DNA of 31,926 nt from Acidobacteriota bacterium (GCA_027296385.1 JAPUJD010000015.1:1-31926); one strand, 5' to 3'; shown: positions 7,778 to 16,490, numbered from the stretch's first letter. A program made the numbers and translations. The notes: generated by a model from the letters alone, not told the origin.

Positions 7778-8994
7778 TGCAGCACATCGACTTTCTTTCA
7801 CGCCTGGCCCTTCCGGCCACGAGCAAGATCGTGCTTCTCGTGCTCGACGGCGTGGGCGACCTGCGCACCGCCGCGCAGCCGCAAACCGCCCTCGACCGCG
7901 CGTCGACGCCCAACCTCGACGCGCTGGCTCGCGCCGCATCGCTGGGTCGCCTGACCGCCGTGCGGCCAGGGGTCACTCCCGGCTCCGGGCCGGGGCACCT
8001 GGGCCTCTTTGGCTACGATCCGGCAAGCCCCGAGGCCGACATCGGGCGTGGCGTGCTCGAGGCGCTCGGCTTGGGCCTTCCGATGGACACCAGCGACCTC
8101 GCGGCGCGCGGCAACTTCGCCACTGCCGACGGTGACGGCAACCTCACCGACCGGCGGGCCGGTCGCATCTCGACCGCAGAGTGCGAGCGTCTGTGCGCCA
8201 AGCTGCAGGCGGCGGTGGCCGAGGTCGACGGGGTCTCGGTCCAGATCACGGCCGGCGAGAGCCACCGCTTCGTGCTCATCCTCCGCGGCGCCGCCCTGAG
8301 CGCCGACGTCGAGGACACCGACCCCCAGCGCCTGGGGGTACCGCCGCGGATGCCACGGGCGGCGAGCGCGGCCGGTGAGCCGAGTGCCCGGCGTATCGCC
8401 AAGCTCGTCGAGCGCCTCCACGCCGTTTTGGCAGACGAGCCACAGGCCAACCGGGTTCTGCTGCGCGGATTCTCCAAGCTGCCGGCTCTGCCCCAGCTGG
8501 GAGAGGTCTACAAGATGCGCTGCGGCGCCTTTGCCGGCTACCCGCTCTACCGCGGCGTGGCCTCGGCCTGCGGCATGGAGGTGGTTCCCTGCGGTAAGGA
8601 ATTCAACGAAGTGGTCACCGCCGTCGCCGAGCGCTGGAACGACTTCGATTTCTTCTTCGTCCACATCAAACAAACCGACACCGCCGGCGAAGACGGTGAT
8701 CTCGCGGCCAAGGCGGCGGTTATCGAGGGCGTCGACGCAGGCCTGCCGGACCTACTGGCGTTGGACCCTGATGTACTCGCTGTCACCGGCGATCACTCGA
8801 CGCCAGCACCCATGAAGGCGCACTCCTGGCACCCGATCCCGCTGCTCATCCACTCCAAGCTCGCCTTCGTCGACGACACGACGGCATTCAACGAGCAAGA
8901 GACCTTGCGCGGCCACCTGGGAGACCTGCGCTCCCGCGAGCTGATGGGCATGCTCCTAGCCCACGCCGGCCGCCTGGCCAAGTTCGGAGCCTGA
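7777..8994 (+). CDS. apgM: 2,3-bisphosphoglycerate-independent phosphoglycerate mutase, archaeal type
   Basis: This cytoplasmic enzyme of the alkaline-phosphatase superfamily interconverts 3- and 2-phosphoglycerate in glycolysis and gluconeogenesis using two metal ions. The 405-residue length matches the archaeal (ApgM) type and is shorter than the GpmI type of about 510 residues. The metal-binding VLLVLDGVGD is near residue 23. The catalytic serine is probably S70 in TPGSGPGHLGLFGYDP. C-terminal metal ligands lie in VHIKQTDTAGEDGD, VTGDHSTP and HSWHPIPLLI. The start ATG overlaps the stop of the small gene before it. The stop is followed directly by GC-rich hairpins. Confidence 0.93.
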   Translation: MQHIDFLSRLALPATSKIVLLVLDGVGDLRTAAQPQTALDRASTPNLDALARAASLGRLTAVRPGVTPGSGPGHLGLFGYDPASPEADIGRGVLEALGLGLPMDTSDLAARGNFATADGDGNLTDRRAGRISTAECERLCAKLQAAVAEVDGVSVQITAGESHRFVLILRGAALSADVEDTDPQRLGVPPRMPRAASAAGEPSARRIAKLVERLHAVLADEPQANRVLLRGFSKLPALPQLGEVYKMRCGAFAGYPLYRGVASACGMEVVPCGKEFNEVVTAVAERWNDFDFFFVHIKQTDTAGEDGDLAAKAAVIEGVDAGLPDLLALDPDVLAVTGDHSTPAPMKAHSWHPIPLLIHSKLAFVDDTTAFNEQETLRGHLGDLRSRELMGMLLAHAGRLAKFGA

Positions 8995-9106
8995 CGGCGC
9001 CTTCGGCGCCGGGCGCGCTTCGCGCGCTGGCGCTGTATCCCTGGGGCCGGCTCCGCCGGCCATTGGGCGCGCTGGCGCTGTATCCCCGGGGCCGGCTCCG
9101 CCGGGG
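8995..9106. repeat. Cluster of four GC-rich hairpins containing a 38-bp direct repeat
   Basis: Starting at the base after the apgM stop there are four consecutive inverted repeats with three-base loops: 8995-9011 (seven-pair stem, TTC loop), 9013-9027 (six pairs, TTC loop), 9045-9061 (seven pairs, TCC loop) and 9092-9104 (five pairs, TCC loop). The segment 9022-9059 recurs at 9067-9104 with one mismatch (T9042 versus C9087), a period of 45 bp. The cluster ends a few bases before the stop of the convergent macro-domain gene. It can serve as a bidirectional transcription end or mRNA-stabilising structure. The composition is like REP-type dispersed elements; whether it recurs elsewhere in the genome cannot be seen here. 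Confidence 0.8.
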
Positions 9107-9111
9107 GCTCT

Positions 9112-9666
9112 CTACCTGAAACCGCGGCGCAGCTCTTGGCGGAAGGTGGTGAAGGCCTCTTCGCCGTAGAGGCACACGACGACGCGGTCGAGCTTGGTGC
9201 CGCCCTGCAGGTAGCGGTGGATTTCGGTCAGGGTGACGCGAGCACAGCGGTCCATCGGGAAACCGAAGTTCCCGGTCGAGATCGCCGGCAAGGCGATCGA
9301 CCTCAGGCCGTGGCGATCGGCCAAGGCCAGCGAGGCGCGCACCGCCGACGCCAGCTTGCGATCCTCGTCGCCCTCGCCCTTGCGTGGCCCCACCGCGTGA
9401 ATCACATGCTTGGCGTCTAGCTCGCCGGCGCCGGTGAGCACGGCGGTCCCTACCGGGGTACCGCCGATCCGGTTGCACTCTTTCTGAATCGAAGGGCCGG
9501 CCTTCTGCACGATGGCTCCAGCGACGCCCGTCCCCAGCTTCAGATCCGGGTTGGCGGCGTTCACGATGGCATCCACTCTCAGAGCGGTGATGTCTCCCTC
9601 GAGGAGCTCGAGCCGAGCGGAATCCATCCGGATCGTAATGTGCTGTCTTTCTTGCGTCTGGGTCAT
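9112..9666 (-). CDS. Macro domain protein, probable O-acetyl-ADP-ribose deacetylase
   Basis: A single macro domain of 184 residues, which binds ADP-ribose or its derivatives. The family blocks are clear: LLEGDITAL with GDIT at 24-27, VDAIVNAAN with NAAN at 36-39, the GTGVAGAI loop at 45-52, AKHVIHAVGP, and the phosphate-binding loop PAISTGNFGFP. These match the MacroD/YmdB branch, whose members hydrolyse O-acetyl-ADP-ribose or remove mono-ADP-ribose from proteins. The start is ATG at 9666, giving a short N-terminal tail before the domain. It is transcribed alone, convergent with apgM and divergent from argS. No ADP-ribosyltransferase or sirtuin lies nearby. Confidence 0.93.
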   Translation of the reverse strand: MTQTQERQHITIRMDSARLELLEGDITALRVDAIVNAANPDLKLGTGVAGAIVQKAGPSIQKECNRIGGTPVGTAVLTGAGELDAKHVIHAVGPRKGEGDEDRKLASAVRASLALADRHGLRSIALPAISTGNFGFPMDRCARVTLTEIHRYLQGGTKLDRVVVCLYGEEAFTTFRQELRRGFR

Positions 9667-9922
9667 GAAAGCCTACTCCCCCCGCGACTGAGCGGACCAC
9701 GCCTCTGCGTCCGAAGGTACTCCGGGCAGAAGCTGCTCATTCTATCAAGCGGCGACGTGATCGAAAAACCCAGCAGCCCGGCGGCCAGGAAGACACCCGG
9801 AGACGAACCGGCGCCGGAGGACCAGGGGCGCCCGGGCGCTACCTCCTGCCACGTACAACTCGGGAGTCGAGCCTCATCGGGTGCTTCACCAACGTGGCGG
9901 GCGCAGATAGACTCCGCTGACC
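9667..9922. other. 256-bp intergenic region, macro-domain gene (-) / argS (+)
   Basis: No convincing gene is seen. The region should hold promoters for both divergent genes, but I find no clear -35/-10 pair. TTGATA on the minus strand (9744-9749) is the best lone -35-like hexamer. No T-box-like or tRNA-like structure was recognised by eye. The short antisense frames here look like high-GC noise. Confidence 0.4.
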
Positions 9923-11839
9923 GTGTTGGAAGCAATCAAGCAACAGCTACGTCTGGCCGTCGCGCGCGGCATCCAGAAGCGCTTCGGAGTCGACCACGTG
10001 CCGGTGGTCGAGATCCCGCCACGACGCGACCTCGGCGACTTGGCCTTCCCCGCCGGGCTGCACCTCGCACGAGTGCTCAAACGCAACCCCAGGGTCATCG
10101 CCGAAGAGCTGGTGGATGGACTCGAGATGCCGGAGGCGGTTCGCGAGGTACGGGTCGAAGGCGCCGGCTACCTCAACGTCTTCCTCGATCGCGGCAGGGC
10201 AGTCGCGCGCCTGCTCAGTGACCCGCTAACAACGCCGGCCCCCGATCTCCCCAAGGTCGTGCTCGAACACACCAACATCAATCCCAACAAGGCGGCGCAC
10301 GTCGGCCACCTGCGTAACTCGGTGCTGGGCGATATCCTGGCACGGGTGCTCAGGAGCCTGGGCCATCCGGTCGAGGTCCAGAACTACATCGACGACACCG
10401 GCGTCCAGGTAGCCGACATCGTCATCGGCTTCACCGACTTGCGAGGATCGACCGCCGAAGAGGTCGCGGCCCTGCCCGAGCCGTTCGACTTCACCTGCTG
10501 GGACCTCTATGCCGAGGTCGGACGCTGGTACGAGGGACACACAGACGCGAAAGACCTCCGGCGTCGAACGCTGCACGAGCTCGAGTCCGGCTCCGGCGAA
10601 CGGGCGCAGATGGCGCGTCTCGTGGCGGCCCGGATCATCCAACGCCATCTGCGGACCATGACGCGCCTGGGCATCGGCTACGACCTGCTGACCCACGAGA
10701 GCGCCATCCTCGGACGGCACTTCTTCGACGGGGCTTTCGAGCGCCTGAAAGAGAGCGGCGCAATCCAGCTCGAGAGGGACGGCAAGAACGCCGGCTGCTG
10801 GATCATGCCCCTGTCGGAGAGCGAGGAGTTCAAGGGGCTAGAGGACCCGGACAAGGTGATCGTTCGCTCAGACGGCACGGTGACCTACGTCGGCAAGGAT
10901 ATCGCCTACCAGATGTGGAAGTTCGGCTTGCTCCAAATCGACTTCGCCTACCGCTACTGGAACGAGGCCGAAATCTGGCAGACGGTGGTCGAAGGCGTCG
11001 ACGAGCACCCGAGCTTCGGCGGCGGACACACGGTCATCAACGTCATCGACTCACGCCAGAGCTACTTGCAAAAAATCGTTCGCGCCGGGCTCGAGGCGAT
11101 GGGCCATCACGAGCAGGCGGAGCGCTCGATCCACTTCGCGTACGAGTTCGTGTCGCTGTCGAACGCCACGGCCCGGCAGCTCGGATTCCTCGATGACGAG
11201 GACACCTCAGGCGTGCTCGAGATCTCCGGCCGCAAGGGGATCGGCGTCAAGGCCGACGACCTGATCGACCAGCTGGAGGCCCGTAGCCGAGAGGAGATCT
11301 CGTCGCGCAATCGCGATCTGGTAGGCACCGAGCTCGACGAGCTGGCGCGAACCATCGCCACCGCCGCCATCCGCTTCTTCATGGCCAAGGCCACCACGAC
11401 CCGGGTGATCGCCTTCGACCTGGACGAAGCGCTCTCGTTCGAGGGCGAAACCGGGCCCTACCTGCAGTACTCGATGGTGCGTGCGCGCAACATCTGGCGC
11501 AAGCTCGATGCCGCCGGGTTGGCCACCTCGGTCAGCGCCGAGCGCGCCGCAAGCCTACCGGCCGAGGTCTGGGCCGACGATCTCTGGGACCTCGTTCTCG
11601 CAGTCGCCCAGACGCCGGAACGCATTGCCACCGCCGGAAGCACGCTGGAGATCTCCCTCGTCGCCCGCCACGCCCTCGACTTGGCGCAGAAATTCAACGC
11701 CGTCTACCACAAGCACCCGATCCTGCAGGAGAAAGATGCCGATCTCCGGGATGCCCGCCTTGCTGCCACCCGGGTGTTCGCTCGCGGTCTCGAGACCCTG
11801 GCCGACCTGCTAGGAATCCCGCTCCCCGAGCGAATGTAG
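9923..11839 (+). CDS. argS: Arginyl-tRNA synthetase
   Basis: This class I synthetase charges tRNA-Arg with arginine in the cytoplasm. The 638-residue length is somewhat above the common 550-600. The N-terminal Add-1 domain (about 1-105) recognises the tRNA D-loop. The ATP-binding HIGH motif is HVGH at 126-129 in NPNKAAHVGHLRNSVLGD, followed by EVQNYIDDTGVQVAD. The KMSK region is the variant ISGRKGIGVKADDLID, without a canonical KMSKS, as is common for ArgRS. The C-terminal DALR anticodon-binding domain opens with ETGPYLQYSMVRARNI and ends in the typical LLGIPLPERM. The start is GTG at 9923, followed by a leucine codon. The stop is TAG, 16 bases from the stop of the convergent E1 gene. Confidence 0.96.
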   Translation: MLEAIKQQLRLAVARGIQKRFGVDHVPVVEIPPRRDLGDLAFPAGLHLARVLKRNPRVIAEELVDGLEMPEAVREVRVEGAGYLNVFLDRGRAVARLLSDPLTTPAPDLPKVVLEHTNINPNKAAHVGHLRNSVLGDILARVLRSLGHPVEVQNYIDDTGVQVADIVIGFTDLRGSTAEEVAALPEPFDFTCWDLYAEVGRWYEGHTDAKDLRRRTLHELESGSGERAQMARLVAARIIQRHLRTMTRLGIGYDLLTHESAILGRHFFDGAFERLKESGAIQLERDGKNAGCWIMPLSESEEFKGLEDPDKVIVRSDGTVTYVGKDIAYQMWKFGLLQIDFAYRYWNEAEIWQTVVEGVDEHPSFGGGHTVINVIDSRQSYLQKIVRAGLEAMGHHEQAERSIHFAYEFVSLSNATARQLGFLDDEDTSGVLEISGRKGIGVKADDLIDQLEARSREEISSRNRDLVGTELDELARTIATAAIRFFMAKATTTRVIAFDLDEALSFEGETGPYLQYSMVRARNIWRKLDAAGLATSVSAERAASLPAEVWADDLWDLVLAVAQTPERIATAGSTLEISLVARHALDLAQKFNAVYHKHPILQEKDADLRDARLAATRVFARGLETLADLLGIPLPERM

Positions 11840-11855
11840 CCAGCCCGCTAGCTAG

Positions 11856-13904
11856 TCAGTACTCCAAACTCTCTCGCACGGCCGCCACCACATCCGCCGA
11901 CGTGGCCAGGAGCTCGGTCTCGAGAGGCCGAGCGTAGGGCACGGGCCGGTCCGGATAGCCGACGCGCCGGAGAGGTGCATCGAGCCAGGCGAAGGCCCGC
12001 TCGGCGACCTGAGCCGCGACTTCAGCGCCAAATCCCGCCGTCAGCTGCGCTTCGTGCACGACCACCGCGCGACCGGTCCGCCGCACGGAGGCGAGCACCG
12101 TGTCGGCGTCGAATGGGACCAGCGTCCGCAGGTCGACGACCTCGGCCGAAACGCCCTCGGACTCCAGGACCTCAGCGGCCTCGAGGCAGGTCCAGGTCGT
12201 GGCGCCGTACCCGATCAAGGTAACGTCGGTGCCGCCGCGCAGAACCCGGGCGACGCCGAGGTCTTCCGGGGCGATGTCGCCGGGCAGCTCCTCCTTGATG
12301 CGCCGGTAGAGGTACTTGTGCTCGCAGAAGATCACCGGGTTGGGATCGCGAATCGCCGCCTTGAGCAGCGCCGCGGCGTCGCGGGCCGTGGCTGGACAGA
12401 CGACCTTGAGACCGGCGACGTGGGCAAACCAGGCCTCCGGGTTCTGCGAGTGGAACGGCCCGGCGGTGACCCCGCCGCCGGTCGGTAGGCGCACGACGAT
12501 CGGGCACGGCACTTGCCAGCGGTAATAGAGCTTGGCGGCAACGTTGACGATCTGGTTGAAGCCGCAGGTGACGAAGTCGCCGAACTGCATCTCGACAACC
12601 GACGGCCAGCCGCCGAGAGCGGCGCCGATGGCGATGCCAACAGTTCCGCTCTCGGCGATCGGGGTGTCGAGGACCCGCTCGGGCCAGCGCGTGTGCATGC
12701 CGCGAGTGACCCTGAAGGCGCCTTCGAAGACGCCGATGTCCTGCCCCATGAGGAGCAGGCTCTCGTCGCGCTCCATCTCCTGCATGAGGGCGCGGTGGAT
12801 CGCCTCGACATAGGTGATTTTCTCCTCCTCGCCGACCGCGCCAGCCGACGCCTCGAAGGCCTTCACCGGCGCCAGAGCCGGCCGGCGCGCGATGGCCGGC
12901 GCCGGGGGTTCGGCCTCGAGCGCGGCGTTGATCGACTCTTCTACCAACACGCCGATCTGCGCCTCCAGGCGCTGGCGCGTCTTGGCGTCGAGCACGCCCT
13001 CGGCCTCTAGCCGCTCGGCGTAGGCCGGCACCGGGTCGGCCGCCAGGTACGCCTCGAGCTCGTCGGGCGGCACCACCTTGAGTGAGTCGTCGGCCTCGCT
13101 GTGACCGCGCATGCGGCCGAGCATGGCCTCGATCAGGGTCGGTCCATCCCCCGAGCGCGCGCGCGCCACGGCTCTCGCGAGGGCCTCGGCCATCGCGTCG
13201 GGATCGTTGCCGTCTACCGTCTGCGCCACAATGCCATAGCCCGGGCCCCGATCCGACAGTTTTGCGGCCGCGAACTGTGCACTCGCCGGAGTCGAAAAAG
13301 CGTAGCGGTTGTTCTCCACCACCAGCACCAGCGGCAGTTTCCACACCGCGGCCATGTTCAGTCCTTCGTGGAAATCGCCGGTCGAGGTGCCGCCCTCGCC
13401 GATGAAGTTGATCGCAACCCTGCCGCTGCCGGCCAGGGACTGGGCCAGCGCTGCGCCGGCGGCCACCGGGATCATGGCGCCGAGGTGGCTGATCATGCCG
13501 ATGTGATGGATGCCCGCGTCGGGGTCGAGGTAGCCGTAGTGGAACGACCTCTCGACGCCCTGGGAAAATCCGTCCTCCCTGCCCAGGAGCTGGCAGGCCA
13601 GGGTGTAGAGCAAACCCACCGGCTCCGGCCGGCGACCATCCGATTCACCGAAACCGAAGCCGGCGAAGGCCCGCGCCGGGTCGAGGTAGACCGGCAGGAT
13701 GGCGCCGAGGTCGCGGTGCAAGGTGCACAGCGCGTCGCCCGGCTCGAGGACCAGGCCGGCGGGCACGGTCGTACCCTCGTTGCCGATCTCGCTGTACCAC
13801 TTGGCGACCCGGCCGGTCTTGAGCAGGAAAGCGAAGCGCGCGTCGAAGTCCCGCGTCAGCTTCATGAAGGCGTAGCGCAATAAGCGATCGCGGGCGGTCG
13901 TCAT
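11856..13904 (-). CDS. Thiamine-dependent 2-oxoacid dehydrogenase E1, alpha and beta subunits fused
   Basis: This 682-residue protein catalyses the decarboxylating first step of a pyruvate or branched-chain 2-oxoacid dehydrogenase complex. Residues 1 to about 330 are an E1-alpha domain with the thiamine-diphosphate motif from GEGGTSTGD (169-177) to VENN (196-199) and the GHSEADDS loop near 268. An Ala/Pro-rich linker (about 331-360) joins it to an E1-beta domain starting EEKITYVEAI, with MGQDIGVFEGAF, DTPIAESG and a C-terminal transketolase-like part. ATG 13904 is chosen because it overlaps the preceding stop as ATGA; a longer open frame upstream lies inside the vanZ-like gene. The alpha sequence looks more like the branched-chain type, but the substrate is not certain. 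No E2 or E3 gene is adjacent. Confidence 0.9.
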   Translation of the reverse strand: MTTARDRLLRYAFMKLTRDFDARFAFLLKTGRVAKWYSEIGNEGTTVPAGLVLEPGDALCTLHRDLGAILPVYLDPARAFAGFGFGESDGRRPEPVGLLYTLACQLLGREDGFSQGVERSFHYGYLDPDAGIHHIGMISHLGAMIPVAAGAALAQSLAGSGRVAINFIGEGGTSTGDFHEGLNMAAVWKLPLVLVVENNRYAFSTPASAQFAAAKLSDRGPGYGIVAQTVDGNDPDAMAEALARAVARARSGDGPTLIEAMLGRMRGHSEADDSLKVVPPDELEAYLAADPVPAYAERLEAEGVLDAKTRQRLEAQIGVLVEESINAALEAEPPAPAIARRPALAPVKAFEASAGAVGEEEKITYVEAIHRALMQEMERDESLLLMGQDIGVFEGAFRVTRGMHTRWPERVLDTPIAESGTVGIAIGAALGGWPSVVEMQFGDFVTCGFNQIVNVAAKLYYRWQVPCPIVVRLPTGGGVTAGPFHSQNPEAWFAHVAGLKVVCPATARDAAALLKAAIRDPNPVIFCEHKYLYRRIKEELPGDIAPEDLGVARVLRGGTDVTLIGYGATTWTCLEAAEVLESEGVSAEVVDLRTLVPFDADTVLASVRRTGRAVVVHEAQLTAGFGAEVAAQVAERAFAWLDAPLRRVGYPDRPVPYARPLETELLATSADVVAAVRESLEY

Positions 13905-14425
13905 GAGGCGGCTTCCCTCCGCTGGGCCCAGTCGAGCAGTACCAGGGTCACGATCGCGATGGCACCGGCCACGGTGTTGATGGCGACGTCTTGAAGGTCG
14001 TACCAGCGGTTGGGCAACAAGTACTGAATGCCCTCGTCGAGCCAGCCGGCGAGACCGGTGAGAATCACTGCCGGTAGAGCCACCCAACGAGCGCCTCCCG
14101 AACGCAGGGCGCTGTAGAAGAGGCCGCCGAGAACGCCGTACTCGACGAAGTGGAGCTTGACCTCAGGCGGGGAAACGCTCGCGACCGCCCACAGGAAGGC
14201 CACCGCCCCGAGCGCCAGAACGCCCCAAGCTCGCACTCCGCGCCGCGCTCTCACCGCCCAAAACAGCACTGCGACCCCGAGCAGTGCGATGGTGGTCCAG
14301 ACGGTGAGCCGCAGCAAGTTATGCGTGCGCAGCAGCTCGGCGACTGTCCGGGCGACGTAGAGCGTCGAGTAGATCGCTCCCAGCCAGGCCAGTGCCAGCA
14401 GCCAGATTCCCGTCGCGCGCTTCAA
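13901..14425 (-). CDS. VanZ-like family membrane protein
   Basis: A 174-residue membrane protein with about five hydrophobic helices (near 5-25, 40-58, 68-84, 113-127 and 148-165). The VanZ-like signature is present as PPEVKLHFVEYGVLGGLFYSAL, then GWLDEGIQYLLPNRWYDLQDVAINTVAGA, with its conserved histidine, glutamate, aspartate and arginine. VanZ itself gives low-level teicoplanin resistance, but most relatives have no proven role, so resistance should not be assumed. The start appears to be TTG 14425: an in-frame stop lies not far upstream and no ATG or GTG is available near the N-terminus. It begins 39 bases after ftsZ and overlaps the E1 start by four bases, so it links the dcw cluster to the dehydrogenase gene. 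Confidence 0.82.
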   Translation of the reverse strand: MKRATGIWLLALAWLGAIYSTLYVARTVAELLRTHNLLRLTVWTTIALLGVAVLFWAVRARRGVRAWGVLALGAVAFLWAVASVSPPEVKLHFVEYGVLGGLFYSALRSGGARWVALPAVILTGLAGWLDEGIQYLLPNRWYDLQDVAINTVAGAIAIVTLVLLDWAQRREAAS

Positions 14426-14464
14426 GGCCGATCGCCAGAATGGTCAACTCGTGTTCCGACCGCT

Positions 14465-15748
14465 TCAGTCCATCTGCTTGCGCAGAACCGTCGGAATGTC
14501 GAAGTCGTCGACGTTCGACCAGTTCGGACCGTAGCCCCCTGGATCTTCCGGCCGGCTCTTGGCGATGAACTTGCGGTAGAACGGAATCTGCTCTTGTTCC
14601 TCCTCTGGTGTCTGTTTGGCCTCGATGTTGGTGACAGCGTCTTCCTCGATCCGGATGCTACGCCCGACCGGCCGGTCGGGTCGAGCCCGCGCCGCCGCCT
14701 GGATCTCTACCCGCCGCTCCCCGAGGCGCGGTACTACTGGCAGGCTTTCGTCGTCGGCGCCGCTGAACCCGGTGGCGATGACTGTGACCTTCATCTCATC
14801 CTCGAGTGTTTCGTCCACCACCATTCCCGTGATGATATTGGCCTCTGGGTCTACGGCTTCGGCGATGACTCGGGCGGCCTCGTCGACCTCGTGAAGCGTG
14901 AGGTCGCGCCCGCCGGAGATGTTGATCAACACCCCCCGAGCGCCCTGCACCGAGGTCTCCTCCAGGAGAGGCGAGGAGATCGCCCGCTGGGCTGCCTCCA
15001 GGGCCCGGTTCTCGCCCTTGGCCATGCCGGTACCCATCAGCGCCATGCCCATGCCCGACATCACCGACTTGACGTCGGCGAAATCGACGTTGACCTCGCC
15101 GGGAACGGTGATCAGGTCGCTGATTCCCTGAACCGCCTGCTTAAGGACGTCGTCGGCGATCTGGAAGGCCTCCGACAACGGGGTCCCTCGATCGACGAAG
15201 CTGAGCAGACGTTCGTTGGGAATGGTGATCAAGGTATCGACGCTGCCGCGCAACTCTTCGACCCCCCGCTCGGCCAGGGTCCATCGTCTGCGGCCCTCGA
15301 AGCCGAACGGCTTGGTCACCACGGCGACGGTCAAAGCCCCGACCTCGGCGGCCAGCGAAGCCACTATGGGCAAGGCTCCCGTTCCGGTGCCGCCGCCCAG
15401 GCCTGCGGTCAGGAAGACCATGTCGCTGCCCTCCAGCATCTCGAGGATGCGCTCGGTGTCCTCGAGCGCCGACTTGCGGCCGATATCGGGGTCGCCGCCG
15501 GCGCCGAGGCCCCGGGTCAGGGTGGCCCCGAGCTGCAGTTTGTGCGGCGCCCGGCAGTTGCGCAGCGCCTGAAGATCGGTATTGGCGGCGATGAACTCGA
15601 TCCCGCGCATGCATGAGTCGATCATGCGGTTGACCGCATTGCCGCCCCCTCCACCGACGCCGATCACCTTGATACGAGCTGGGGCCATCTGCTCCTCGAG
15701 GGTGATCGGGAGACTGCTTTCCGTTGCTTTCTCGTCAAACAAGATCAT
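14465..15748 (-). CDS. ftsZ: Cell division protein FtsZ
   Basis: FtsZ is the tubulin-like GTPase that polymerises into the division ring. The 427-residue protein shows the nucleotide-binding VIGVGGGGGNAVNRM, NTDLQAL, the tubulin signature GGGTGTG at 118-124, and the catalytic T7 loop NVDFADVKSVMSGMG. An acidic, variable linker follows from about residue 320, and the conserved tail DDFDIPTVLRKQMD ends the protein and would bind FtsA. I chose ATG 15748 over the TTG at 15754, because an ideal AGGAGG lies six bases before the ATG but directly abuts the TTG. It is the last gene of the classic dcw order here. Confidence 0.97.
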   Translation of the reverse strand: MILFDEKATESSLPITLEEQMAPARIKVIGVGGGGGNAVNRMIDSCMRGIEFIAANTDLQALRNCRAPHKLQLGATLTRGLGAGGDPDIGRKSALEDTERILEMLEGSDMVFLTAGLGGGTGTGALPIVASLAAEVGALTVAVVTKPFGFEGRRRWTLAERGVEELRGSVDTLITIPNERLLSFVDRGTPLSEAFQIADDVLKQAVQGISDLITVPGEVNVDFADVKSVMSGMGMALMGTGMAKGENRALEAAQRAISSPLLEETSVQGARGVLINISGGRDLTLHEVDEAARVIAEAVDPEANIITGMVVDETLEDEMKVTVIATGFSGADDESLPVVPRLGERRVEIQAAARARPDRPVGRSIRIEEDAVTNIEAKQTPEEEQEQIPFYRKFIAKSRPEDPGGYGPNWSNVDDFDIPTVLRKQMD

Positions 15749-15754
15749 TGCCAA

Positions 15755-15760
15755 CCTCCT
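15755..15760 (-). promoter_or_regulatory. Strong ribosome-binding site of ftsZ
   Basis: AGGAGG on the minus strand, within a GAAGAGGAGGT context, is six bases before ATG 15748. It is a perfect Shine-Dalgarno match and the best I noticed in the window. Most other dcw genes instead rely on overlap coupling. This fits the need to make far more FtsZ than its neighbours, and it decides the start codon. Confidence 0.85.
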
Positions 15761-15794
15761 CTTCGGGGTCGTTTGCAGCTCTTGGTTGCCGTCC

Positions 15795-16490
15795 CTAGAC
15801 CAAGTCCGAGAACAGGCTGCGGAGGCTACCTACCATCTGTCGCACGCTGAAGGGAGCGCTCTTTCTGTTGCGCTCGTGATCCTCTTCAGCGGCACGTCCA
15901 TAGAGCAGCAGTCCAGACGCCGTACACCACGCCGGGCTGCTGATGACATCAACCAACCCGCCCAGTCCTTGCGGCAAGCCGTATCGCACACTGCAGTTGA
16001 AAACCTGCTCACCCAACTCCGCCAGACCATCGAGTTTAGCTCCGCCACCCGTCAACACCATCCCCCCGCGCAAACACTCCGCGGCGCCATTGCGGTCGAG
16101 ATCCTGGCGGACAAGCGAGAACAACTCCTCAGCCCGAGCCTGCATGATCTCACACAGCTCGCGCTTGGGCACGACCCGCACCGGACCGCCGGCGACCGCC
16201 GGAACCGAGACGCCTTCATGGGCGTCGAGCAGTCCCTCGAGGCAACAGCCGTGCTCGATCTTGAGGCGCTCGGCCTCGGCAAAGGGCGTCCGCAGAACCA
16301 TCGCGATGTCGTTGGTGAAATGACTCGATCCGATCGGCAGCACCGCCGAGATCAGAACCTCGCCCTCGATGAAGAGGGCGTATTCGGTCGTGCCGCTGCC
16401 GACGTCGATGAGGAGCGCGCCGAGCTCTGTCTCGTCGTGGGTCATCACCGCCTCCGCCGTCGCCAGAGGCTCGAAGACCATCTCCACCAC
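15795..16490 (-). CDS. ftsA: FtsA, C-terminal half (downstream of an in-frame TAG)
   Basis: This open frame continues the N-terminal half of FtsA in the same phase, directly after the TAG at 16491-16493. It holds the second half of the actin-like fold: the phosphate-2 loop DVGSGTTEYALF, the SSHFTNDIAMVLRTPFAEAERLK block, the adenosine-binding LTGGGAKLDGLAEL, and the C-terminal amphipathic membrane-targeting helix FSVRQMVGSLRSLFSDLV. No second lesion is seen. If made separately it could start at GTG 16490 (no visible ribosome site) or, more plausibly, at ATG 16481, which has AGGTGG five bases upstream. If the TAG is an error or is read through, the whole gene is 15795-17033, of normal length (412 residues). 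Confidence 0.85.
   Translation of the reverse strand: MVEMVFEPLATAEAVMTHDETELGALLIDVGSGTTEYALFIEGEVLISAVLPIGSSHFTNDIAMVLRTPFAEAERLKIEHGCCLEGLLDAHEGVSVPAVAGGPVRVVPKRELCEIMQARAEELFSLVRQDLDRNGAAECLRGGMVLTGGGAKLDGLAELGEQVFNCSVRYGLPQGLGGLVDVISSPAWCTASGLLLYGRAAEEDHERNRKSAPFSVRQMVGSLRSLFSDLV

Noticed and set aside
8995..9106. A CRISPR array
   Set aside because: There are only two copies of one unit, separated by 7 bp, each made of internal hairpins, with no spacer-like unique segments and no cas genes nearby.
9663..9935. A 90-codon minus-strand open frame in the macro domain-argS gap
   Set aside because: It would overlap the start regions of both flanking genes, has no motif, and its composition is like other spurious frames here.
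13905..14087. N-terminal extension of the E1 dehydrogenase into the VanZ-like gene
   Set aside because: The extension is Arg/Ser-rich noise inside a real gene; ATG 13904 overlaps the upstream stop and opens the conserved alpha domain.
13901..14425. Glycopeptide resistance determinant (VanZ)
   Set aside because: The protein belongs to the broad VanZ-like family, no other van gene is present, and most members have no resistance role.
14150..15616. A 488-codon plus-strand open frame opposite ftsZ and the VanZ-like gene
   Set aside because: It crosses two confirmed minus-strand genes and has no family features.
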